Positions 33,001-45,000 of a stretch of 64,000 nucleotides of DNA are shown one piece after another. How positions within the stretch are numbered: the stretch's first letter is position 1; every line of letters starts with the position of its first letter. A program made the position numbers and the translations under genes. Source of the DNA: Chaenocephalus aceratus (taxonomy: Eukaryota; Chordata; Actinopteri; Perciformes; Channichthyidae); the NCBI GenBank assembly GCA_023974075.1, contig CM043798.1, forward strand, positions 22,040,441-22,104,440. Reading direction: 5' to 3'. The notes under the pieces are model-generated. The model worked only from the letters and a program-made list of their open reading frames with translations, had not been told where the DNA came from and did not search any database.

Positions 33001-36000
33001 ATAGCTAATTGGTAAGTAAAAGTGTACACATACAGTTGGGTTAGAGAGTTAAATATAGGGTCTCTTTTATCTAATCATCTACTTTAAAGAAAAACAGTAT
33101 TTGCAACAAACATCACCCGGAAGAAAAAAGTGTGTGTACCTTCTTCCCCTGGAATAGTGAAGTCATCAGGGTCATCCTGTGCCTCAAGACAAGTAGCAGG
33201 GACCCAGCCCTGGGCATCATCGGAGCTGATAAACCACCAGCCTAAATGAGAAGAATGGAAAAAAATATTGATATACAAGATAGGTTGATTGATATCTACA
33301 TTACTAAGGATTTTTGGTAATTCACCATTAAAATGTATGATGGGTTTTTATGTTTTTCCTAATATACTCATTACACAGACGTCACTTTTCCACCCAAATG
33401 TACCCCAAATGTTAGACTACTCTCCATAAAGATCAGGGAAAAAATGCAAATGAATACACATTTCCATCCACTACAATATAGTAGTAGTAGTCGGATGCAT
33501 CAAGATAAACAGTTGGTGGCGATACAGTGCACAATCTAAACTTACCAGACTCATTTTTTTCAATGACCTCCACCACCTGACCCACATGCAGGCTGACCTC
33601 AGAGCTCTCCTGCTTCTCATAGTCTGTGACTGCCACATACTGGTCGAGGAGGAGAGGGTCTGCTGCGGAGGAATCTCCTGTTAACGGGAACCAATCGGAA
33701 CAGAGGCTGGTTAGCTCTTTTTTCCTTTTCTCTCCTTTGTTTTAGGCTTAGGATGATATCTCAAGAATGTAAAAAAGCCTCCACTCAATTCCCTCTGCTT
33801 TTCAGGGGGGCTCTTTGGTCATATGTTAATGTGATATTTAATGAATGTCCATTAATTTGGAATCCTATGATTGCATCTGTGCAGCTTTGAGATATTGACC
33901 TTTAGAATGTCTTGCATATCACTGACTGAAGGGGATATGACCTTTTTAAAATGTCAGATGTTATACACACTCTCCAATTTAGGCATGATGTTTTCAAACC
34001 AGTCAAAATGCATAATAACTACTTTTTGATGATTAACATGAATAATTTCAAGGTCAACATTTCTGCCAAAGCGTTTTAATAAAAAGCTTTAAGTGAGGAG
34101 AGGCTTATCTAGATTATGGGGATTCGCCCTGGCCTTGACATGTAGCAGACGAGGAAGCGGATGTGATTGGAGAAATGGAGTTAGGGAAACCGACAGAATA
34201 AAGAGAGTAGGAGAATAGAAGTGAAGGTTATGGATTTAGTGTAGAGGGTTAAGTCAATCATCAACATAGCTTTGACAGCTTCCACAAAGAATCAAACTCA
34301 CACCGCTAAGAACCTCCACCAGTGTTAGCACCAACAAAGCCTGGGTAAAATCCAATTTAACACACGAAGACTTAACCAGTAGCACACCTTTACATCACTA
34401 TGGCTCATTTCTCTTGATTCATATGAAGAAACCCAGATAGATGACATATAATTACAGAATATGTTGGTTGAAACATTTTGTTTACTCAAGGTGCTGATTG
34501 ACACCTTTTAAAATAATGTGTTTGTAACACACACACCAAAAAAATCCTTTTATTCCTTTATCACTTGTATATATTTTCAATCAATATGCAATATGTTGTC
34601 AATCAGAAGTTTAATATTAGTATTGCAAAATGTATTCAGAGCTGAACTGGAGGAACACAGGTTAAGTGAAATGTTATGCAAACAACAATTAAAATATGAG
34701 GCAAGTTTTTACCTTGAAGATCCACTTGGCTTCCAAAATAACCAAAGTGACCCAAGTAAACTTACACACAATACGTAATACACTAAAGGCTCTTTGGTTT
34801 AAACTATTTATATCTAAACCAACCAGTAACAATACTTCTCCCTATAGAGCTCTGCAATGAAGAATTATTGAAAATGACTATCTCTGTACATTTCTCACAT
34901 GTAAGTGTACAGTTAAAAATGCCATTGTCTTTACTCTTTCCTACCCCTGTCGCATTGCAACATACTTAAATGCATCCAAGAAATGAGCCACCCAGGGTGT
35001 GACAATCAAACACTATATACTAAAGTTACTTTACGGAACCATTTCAAGCCCTAAGCCTTTAACCTGCCCAGGCCGGGGAGGAGGGGGGCCACTAGCAGCC
35101 TGCTGGGTCACATGACCAAGTGTTTACTACCTCGGTTTAGGAAAGCAGTCGCTCTCTCCACAATCCCTAATGGAAAGGAAAATGAGTGAGAAAAAAAACT
35201 GAAAAGAATGACAAGGAAAATTAAATAAATAAAGAGAAGAGAAAATATAAACACAGACAATAAAACAATGGAAAAATTGATTTCCATAAACAACACTCCA
35301 GGAAAACATTTCAGACAATTGAGTAGAAATTGTCCACGTAGCAAGAACATTTGGGCTGGTGGAATAGATGTCTTTCCTTTTTGCGTGTGTAAAACAATAT
35401 GACCACTAGATGGACAGTAATGTCAAATGATAGGGTGAATAACAGATGAATTGTCGAAGACATGCACTCCTTTTTAAAATAATACACGGAAGTTGTGTCC
35501 TATCAAATCAGCGAAGTTACTACTGAAGTACATGATCCTATTAATCCAATTGTTTAAAATAAGTTAACAAACCATAGCCAAGGCCATCTAACCCCCTTTT
35601 TATTGGAAATACACAAATATAGATGTGTCTTACCTGATTTCTTCTTGCTAATGGGTTCCCTGAAAAAGAAAAGACATCATGCCATTACTAACAGGTAATA
35701 TCAAATCAGTTTGCAGACTTTAGGAGATACTAATGAACAACAAATACTATTATAAATATGCATAATAATTCACATCAGCTTATGGGTGTAAAAAAAAAGG
35801 CTTTAATAATTTGTCAGACTTGTTTTACTTTCAGTGTTTTTCCTTTTAATCCACATGGATTAAATAGGACATTACGTATTATTTTTGACTCCAAAGTTGA
35901 TACAGTAGGTTGTTGTATACAGTATATGCATTTACATCATTATACTACTCATTTTTTTAACCTTTCCTTTTAATTTTCAGTTTAAATATTTGCATTGAAA

Positions 36001-39000
36001 ATCAGCACTTTTTTTAAACATTTTGAATGGATTGAATTTGATCAGTCGTTGAATTGTTTCATTTGAATTTGTAATGTGTCTTGCTGCCATAGCACAACAC
36101 TACCCTGACTACAGCAAATCATTACAATTTGCTAATGCCGGCCAATGTGAATGAAAAGCCAAGATGAAATGTGATCTCTGAAATGCAGTCTGATGGTAAA
36201 TTCAATAATCTGCTGTGTCTGGTTTAGACATTAGCCAGATAAATAGACCATCACTCCACTGCAGTATTCAATGTCCAGATGCACTGTAAAGTCAATGGTG
36301 GCTAATACTTAGCATGTCCCTCCCTCACTCAGACACTCCCTCTTTGTCATCTTAATATTCATCTGTAACTTAATGGCCTTCCTTTTTCCATCTCACATCT
36401 TCCGAGGTTGCAGTCGGATAATCCAAAAATCAGCTCCTAACGTCTAACCCTATCGTCTATTCCTTGACCTCTGAGTGAAACGTCACAGGGTTAAGGGATA
36501 GTGGAGGAGAATTCAAAAGGACTTAGGAGAAGAGACTGCGGTACTTTAGAGAATCCGACTGCACTTTCACTATCCGACGTGTTTATGATGCGCCAGCGGA
36601 CGTCATAAATGTGCGTCTGCTGCTGTGGGGGAACTATGGAAACTACAGTTTTCTATAGCGGACTACAACATGGATGTTCAATAAGAACGAGGGACTACTG
36701 TAAACTCATCTAGAGACTCTGCACCGTGCTCTGATGCTGCTGCTTTGCTTTATGAACATGGACAACAGAGAAACATATTCTTCATGACCAAAGTTGGAAT
36801 TGAAATAAAAAAGGAAAGTGAAACTTCTGCTCGTCATCCCTCTCCTCCGGTCCATATTAATACAAATGATCCCAATACGTATGATTGTATGAAAAGATCT
36901 TATAATAAATACAAATGTATTTATTATATATGTTAGTCCTTAACATCTATCACTGTGTATATCACCATTCAAACATCTTTTAAAAGTTGAACAAACCCCA
37001 GCTCAGTGAAATGTTGACTTTATTTGATAATTTCAGTAAAAACTAACGTTCATATTTCTCTTTTTGATTATAATACTGATGAACGTTCAAAACAAAGCAC
37101 TTTGGCAACTTACCACATACGTTTTAAAAAGCTTAATAAGCACCGTAACGTTCATGATATCATTTCTCGGTCATAATCGGTTGTTTCCGTGAACGGCCGA
37201 CTGTTGTGTCACGGGAAAATGCTGCGGCTGCAAGGCATTGTGGGGCAGCATTTTCTCCTCTCCTTTCGGTGAGGGAGGCCCAGTGGTTCCTAAGCTAGAG
37301 GAGGTTATAAAGGAAGTTTGAAACCTCCTTTCCTATCATCTAGAGCAGGGGTGTCAAATTCAAGGCCCGGGGGCCAAATCCGGCCCGCCACTTCATTTGA
37401 TGTGGCCCACAAGAGCTTGCAAATAATATAATACGTTTATTATAAGGTCACGTGCCGCTTTACAGGAGCACGTTGCTCATAAACTACATGTCCCACAATG
37501 CATCTCATTTTGTGAGATGCGCACTGCAATTACTTACTCGACTTCTGCTTTCAGGCATAGTTAATTATGAAGTTATTACCCTATCCGATAATAATCCAAT
37601 GCAGAGGAAATATTGTAAAATAATACATTATTTTATATATATATTATTTATATCTATGTATATTTATATAGTCTTAAAGTTACCACCGGCCCTTTGAATG
37701 CAACCATAATTCTAATGTGGCCCGCGATGAAATTGAGTTTGACACCCCTGATCTAGAGAATTCGAACGGCACTTATCATGGCTGCCACTGAGGGACTTCC
37801 GGGTCATTTCACTCCGTTAGGAAGGTCCCTAAGCTAAATGGACTATTCGACTTCAGCCCATGTCTCCTTAACTCACTCCTTCATCTCCCTTGATCATTTA
37901 TCTAAGCGACTACTGCATCTCAGTTTCCCTGCGTCAACATGAGCGCTTCCAGCCACATAAAGCTTTGTTCGATCTGCAGACCTGTTAATTGCAGAGGCTT
38001 AAGTCTCAATAAATCTATACCCATAAGCGTGCCCATTAATGTACAATAAAAAGTAATCCCCAGTAGGCCAAACCAAAGCAACACTAATGTTATGGATCAT
38101 TACAGAGCAGGGATGTGTGTGTGTACACAGTATGTGTTGTATTCTAGGTATGAACCAAGCTGAAACCACCAATTTTTACAGGCTCCCACTGCTTGTTAGC
38201 ATCTGGCATCTGTTAGCATCTAGCTTTCCTGCTCACAAACATTTAGCCATCCCTGTTTATACAAGTAGTAGTTTTAGTTGTCTGCGGAGGCCAACTCCCA
38301 CCTGTCGAGTACGGCTGTACTGAGGTGTTTTTCCTCCGGAGACGTCGCGAAGAGACGGAGCGGCTCCACCTGTTGCTGCCTGCGATCTGCGATCTACGGA
38401 GGCCTGTTCGTCGCGAAGAGACGGAGCGGCTCCACCTGTTTGCTGCCTGCGATCTGCGATCTACGATCTACGGAGGCCTGCTCCCGCCTGTGGAGTGCGG
38501 CTGCACTGGAGAGGTTTTTGCCCCGGGGTCGTCGCGGAGAGACGGAGCGGCTCTACCTGTTGCTGCCTGCGATCTGCGATCTACGGAGGCCTGCTCGTCG
38601 CGAAGAGACGGAGCAGCTCCACCTGTTTGCTGCCTGCGATCTGCAATCTGGGCCTGCTTTCCACCTGTCCTGGTACTGCTGTTGCAGAGGCCTGCTTTCA
38701 CCCCGGGGATACCACGCTGCTGCTTTCGTTTGTCCTTTGCTGCTGTGCTGATTTTGCTCCAGGAACATCGCGGATTCTGTGTGCTGGTCTGGGAAAATGG
38801 CCCATATCGGGATTCTGCTGTGCCTGTTAACTATTTTGGACTATGAGAAGATCTCTAGTCATTCTGAGGAGTCTACTGGATTCAGGTCTGTTCTGCCACC
38901 CGCAGTGGGCATCCCCTGCAAAGGTTCGGATGTGTTACACAAACAATTAACGGTTGCCTTGTCACAGTCAATCTGCTCGACAAAATATGTTTGTCTTTTT

Positions 39001-42000
39001 TGTTTTCCTGCGATGATGGTTCTTCAGGACTGCTTCTTAAGCTCTAATCACACTCTCGCAGACTTTTCTTGTGATTCTAAAGTAGATGACAATGTATGTG
39101 TGTCGCTTAAGAGGAAAAGATGCCTGTTTTTTTTGTTGTTATTACGATCAGGAAATGTACAATCTAACCCTGGTCCGCCCAGTAGTAGTAGTCAGATCGC
39201 TACTCCTGCTGATTTTAAAGAAAGATCTGGGTTGGGTTTCATCCACTTGAATGTGCACAGTCTGTTAGGTAAACTAGATTTTGTCCATATTTGGGTGAGC
39301 TCGACTGACGCTGATGTCATTGTTTTATCAGAAACATGGCTAAATAAATCTATTTTGGCCTCTGACATTGCCTTAAATGGTTATAATGTGTATCGTACCG
39401 ACCGGCCTAATAAAGGTGGTAGCGTTGCCATTTATGTTAAGAATAAGTTCAGTGTAACCACATTAGTTTCCAAATCTATCAGTAAGCAATTTGAATTTTT
39501 AGCCTTAAATATAGAAGTGGCAAAGGGTCAATAGGTCATGGTCGTGGGCTGTTACAGACCCCCCTCAGCTGTCAAAGATTCCTTGTCTTCGCTAGCAAAT
39601 CTTTTATCGCAGCTAGACTACAAGGAAATAGTGCTACTTGGAGATTTTAACTGGGACTGGTTAACTGCAGTGTCAGAGGATTTTAAAACCTTTGTATCTC
39701 TTTAAATGTTACTCAGATTGTGGACAGTCCTACTCGCCCTAATATTAAGTCCCCAAATAAATCCTCCCTAATTGATCTCATTCTAACTAATATTCCCTAT
39801 AAATACTCAGCTGTGGGAGTTTTTAAAGCCGGCTGGTCCGGACAACGTAGAACCTTTCTTTTTAAAGATAGCTGCAGATTTTATTGCTCCACCTCTTACT
39901 ACTCTTTTTAACCTCTCTCTCAGCACGAACAAAATCCCAAAAGTATGGAAGTCAGCTTATGTCCTGCCACTACTAAAAGGAGGGGAGGCCACCTTATTAA
40001 ACAATTATAGACCCATCTCTAAATTGTCAGTTCTGGCTAAGGTTCTTGAACGCCTAGTGAGTGAACAAGTAAAGGAGTTTTTATGTACAAATGACATCCT
40101 GTCTAAACATCAATCAGGCTTCAGAAAGCAACATAGCACCATCACTGCCACAATGAAAGTGGTAAATGATATTACGAGTATTTTAGATAATAAGCAGAGT
40201 TGTGCAGCTCTATTTGTTGACCTGTCCAAAGCTTTTGATACCGTCGATCATCGCATTTTGAAGCAGAGGCTGGTCAGTATTGGCATATCCAGCCATGCAG
40301 TGGGGTGGTTTGTGAACTACCTCTCTGAAAAGTCCCAATGTGTTCAGTTTGATGGGCTGTCTTCTGAGTGGTTAAACATCACTAATGGTGTACCACAAGG
40401 TTCAGTCTTAGGTCCGCTATTATTCTCTATCTATATTAATAGTTTAGGTGAAAATGTCGAAGGAGCAACCTTACATTTTTATGCGGACGATACCGTTATG
40501 TACTGTGCAGGTCCCTCGATTAACGAGGCTGTTTTTAACATTATTCAGGCTCAGCTCTCTGAGCTTAAGCTTCTTTTAAATGTGGATAAAACCAAGGTAA
40601 TGCTCTTTTCTAAAGCTAAAGCTAAAAATACACCGGAGACTGCTTTGGATATTGTAACTACGCAAGGAATACAACTTGAAGTGGTTACCTGTTACAAATA
40701 CTTGGGTATCTGGCTTGATGATTGTCTCACTTTTAAATTTCATGTAAATAACCTGCTTAAAAAACTGAGGGTTAGGCTAGGTTTCTTTTACAGAAATAAG
40801 TCCTGTTTCTCGCTTGAGGCCAGGAAAAGGCTAGTCACTGTGACCTTTTTACCTGTGCTGGATTATGGTGATTTGTTATATATGAATGCACCTGCCAATT
40901 ACCTGAGCAAGTTAGATGCTGCGTATCACAGTGCACTGAGATTGTTGACAAATTGTAAAGCACTTTCGCATCACTGTACCCTGTATACCAAGGCGGTTTT
41001 GCCATCACTTACTGTACGGAGGCTCAGTCACTGGTACTTTTTCATTTACAAAGCCATGTTGGATAAACTACCATCTTATATCTGCTCCCTGATCTCTCTG
41101 CGAATTGAAAGTACTTATTGCCTGAGATCGCATGCTGTGGTTTTATTAAATGTGCCAAGTGCTAGGACTGTCTTAGGGAAGAAAGCTTTTAGATGTGCAG
41201 CTCCACTAACATGGAACAGTCTGCAAAAAGAATGGAAAATTACCAAGCTAGTACCACTACATGTTTTTAAAGCTCGGTTGGATGCTACAAAATCAGATGC
41301 TGTTGGTACCTGTACATGTGGTTAAATATGTAAATTGTAATCCCTGTACATTTTGCTGTATGATGTCCTTTTGTTGTTCTGTTGTTTATGTTTTGATGTC
41401 TTCTTGTGGAACCTACAGCTGCAGGTCTCCCTTGAAAAAGAGATCATTGATCTCAATGGGATTTTACCTGGATAAATAAAGGTTTTGAATTGAATTGAAC
41501 CAAGGTGAAACCAGGGTTACGTAACGCACCGGATGCAGCCACGGACCATTTCATCGGCCTAACATAATTACTTCACTATAACTTGTTTAGGATATTAAAT
41601 AAAATCTCCCAACTCATTCATATTTCTCTGAAGCTAGTTACAAAGAACAACCAAAAATAACCCTTAATGGGAACATTCACATCAGGAAACAGGGTTTGAG
41701 TCCTGAGCGGCCAGATAATGTTTTATGTGGATACACATTAACTTCTGGCTCTGATTCCTGCAGACCCATTACAATGAAATCAATCATGTTTCTGCAGCTG
41801 GAGCCAAACCTTACAGGTGCAAACCTTAGACGACTCATACAGTATTATTTCAAATGGTAACTTAAATCCGACCACTCATAATTTGTCGCCCTCTATCCCA
41901 ACTTATCCTTGCTTCGACGACTCCTCCTTCCTCTGCCCTTGTTATTTATAACCTCCTCTTCATTCTATCCATCCACCACTTATTTAATCTAAATCCACCA

Positions 42001-45000
42001 TCTACCTCTATTGCTCCTCCTATGATCTCCCCTACTTTCTCTTTTCCTTTCCTTTCCTTGCCCGATCTATGTTACAACACTTCCTCTCTACAGACTCCTT
42101 CCCTTCTCAGACACCAAATCTGGTTCTCTTTGACCCTCTATTTCCTCTTTATATCAAATGACTCTTTTTCCTCTCCTCTGACTTGGCTGCTCTTAAGGAG
42201 AAACTCTAATATGTTCCTCTCTGTGCAGTAGATTTATAGGCCATGATAAATCTGCTCGCACAGTGGCTGCTGTGTCTGTACACAAGCCCTGTTGTCAGTC
42301 AGCCAAACAACAGGCTGCACTAGCAGAAAGCAGTAATCCAATTTCAATAAAGACAAACCAAGGTCTTTCCTATACAGTATTCATCTGCCTCAAGCTCCCC
42401 CTCTATCCTACCTCTCCTAACACATGCTTGGGGTTTTATAGGAGAGAGGAGGCAAGTGTCCTTGGCAACCTTCTCTGATTTTAATCATATAATGGTAAAC
42501 AGCTACTGCAGAGTGTTAAAGCTAGTGGTGTAATTAACCCATTCGTAATATCATAATGTACAAAGCAAGGGATTACACATATATTAAGTTTGTTTTTCAA
42601 AGAGATCATCTCTATTATATCAGTGTAGTTCTGAGCAATAGAGCAAACCCAGTAAACCACATGACTGCAATATAAAGCTAACTTCAAAGTGACATGAATC
42701 CATCAACATAATGGATGACAATATAGCCGGCTTCTGCAAGCAGCCATTTCATATTCAATCTCCATAACAGCAATGTGTCCTGTTAATTGTCCTTGACCAA
42801 GAACTCCCAGATGTTCGCTGAGTAAAAGTCACTCCTGATGGAAATTAACCTAATTACCCCACACTATAATGGAAATATAGAGCTTATACACAACATGTAT
42901 TAATAATTACATTAAATGCTGTTACACTAATAAACAAGTTAAAATATCTAGTTAAGGTTGTACTAAAAAAAACAGACAGAAGACATGCCGACTCAGCAAA
43001 ACAGTGAATTATGAGCATGTAAACAATTCTCACAGCCATTGTCTCACTTTTGTGCTAACAAAAAAGGATCACTTTGAAATATGTTATAAATCCAACTATT
43101 CTACACACAGTGGCTTTTGGGTTAAAAGCACATGGAGCCACTGTATACAAATGAACAGAGGTGGGGGACTCGAGTCACATGACTTGACTTGGGTCAGACT
43201 TGAGTCGCATAATTTGGGACTTGAGACTTGCTTGACTAACATTGATAAAAGACTTGACTTGACTTTGATGGCCCGTCCACACAGCGGCGTGCGTTGAAGC
43301 TTCCAACGCTTCTGCCCATTCACTTTGAATGGGGTGACGTCAATTTTAGCCGAACTGCATCGTGGGAAGCGACGCGGAGCGTTGCTGGCGTGGCTCGCTG
43401 CAAAAGCCAATGTTCAACTTTTGACGCCTCGGCAGAAGCGTCAGCCAATCGAATCATATGCCAGTACAAGCTCTATTCAATCAAACCGCTGCTTGTGTGT
43501 CAGGGGCGAGAGATTCATGTGATTGGTTGTTGGTCGAGTGTCAGACACGCCCGCCGGCAAGCGTCAACGCACGCCGCTGTGTGGACGGGCCGTGACTTGG
43601 TATTCATGACTTAAGACTTGACTTGAGACAGATGGCTCAAAAGGACTTTTTTTAATTAAATATTTGCATTTGTTTTTGTATTGTACGGAGCCCCTAAAGG
43701 GCAATGAAAAAAAAAAAGATACTGTATCTCGTTCGCACGAGAAAGTTACCGGAGCACTAAGTAGGAAGTGGAGCACACAGGAGACAACCGTTTAATTGCA
43801 GACTGTAATGTTTATGTTGGGAAATGGCAGTGCATACATTATTTTAGATATATTTCAAACACGGACTCTCATTCACTTCATGAAATCGCTACAGCACCAG
43901 GAGGCAGAGGGACGTGTAACTCCGCCTCTGAGAAGTGCAGCACCAGCGTGCAAAGAGCTGTGCCTTTTACGCAACGCCTTCACTGTGTTTACTTTCATTA
44001 GAACAGCTGAAGAGCGACCGCAGGCTGCTACGTTTAACCACACACACCTCTACACACATCGAACTGCCCGATTAATCCCCCTATTACTCGTTTTATGAAG
44101 GAGATGTCCGGTCACTAAGGCGAATGATGCGTGTGTGTTTGTGCTCTGCTCAGCTCTGCTCTGTGTGTGTGTGTGTTCGGTGTTTGTGTGTGTTCGACAA
44201 CGGCATTTGTTTTCAAATGACCATGAACAGTAATTTACACACATCTGGCCAACTCCATATGTGGGTGTTCCCAAATGAAAGAAATGTGTTTAATCTTAAT
44301 GTCGCACTGTCTGCACACAAACACACATATCATGCGCCCTGGTACATCCACTATTCCGTTGTATTGGCTTTGATGCAATATTTCTTTGTGCACGGACACA
44401 GTTAGGAGAACAATGAGACAGTGTCATATGGGAGCACCTTAGACAGACCATGGAGAAATGCTGTGACCCTGCTGAAGGGGAGCCAGGGCAGGAGGCTCAA
44501 CATGTTGATGTAAAATATTTGTGTTACTCCTGTTATCACTTTAGAGCCCTTTGAGAACTTATAGTGTTATCATTTCAGCGCCCCACTCTCCATTGCTGTT
44601 TATGTTGAAAATAAAACTAAACTTTTCATAACCACAATATTTTAACTGATTTAAATGCGGAAACTGGGGGAATTTCGTATGACTTGACTTGTGACTTGCT
44701 TGACTCTCACCACAGTGACTTGAGACTTGCTTGAGACATGTAGGTTAAGACTTGAGACTTGCACATGTATGACTTACTCCCACCTCTGCAAATTAATCAA
44801 AAGGTAGCAGCAGTTTTAAAGAGCCTAAATGTCAAGGTGACTTTGAGAGACAACACACACTGCTGCCTGAACCTCAGAAAGACCAATGAATGATGTGACC
44901 AAAATGAATAAATGATGTGTTAAAAAAAAAATGGATGCAGATTCAGCAGATTTGTTGTCTTGCAAATTGAAACCCCCACTCCCTTGCATGGGCTTCCTCA

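Larger units (their letters stand above)
38169..41496 (+). mobile_element. Full-span but defective L2-type LINE
   Basis: This element is about 3.3 kb and antisense to sh3pxd2b. It is bounded by a 17-bp target duplication with one mismatch: gaaccaagctgaaacca at 38152-38168 and gaaccaaggtgaaacca at 41497-41513. Order: GC-rich 5' region with tandem repeats, an N-terminal frame, a 2A-like motif, a partial apurinic endonuclease, a reverse transcriptase, and a 3' UTR ending ggataaataaaggttttgaa then gaattgaatt-type repeats. An in-frame stop at 39532-39534, frame changes near 39705 and an EN-RT junction deletion near 39822 make it inactive. Confidence 0.9.

Noticed and set aside
38278..38846. Overlapping 100-170 codon frames in the LINE 5' region as genes
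   Set aside because: They are produced by the GC-rich tandem repeats, occur in all frames on both strands, and resemble no protein.
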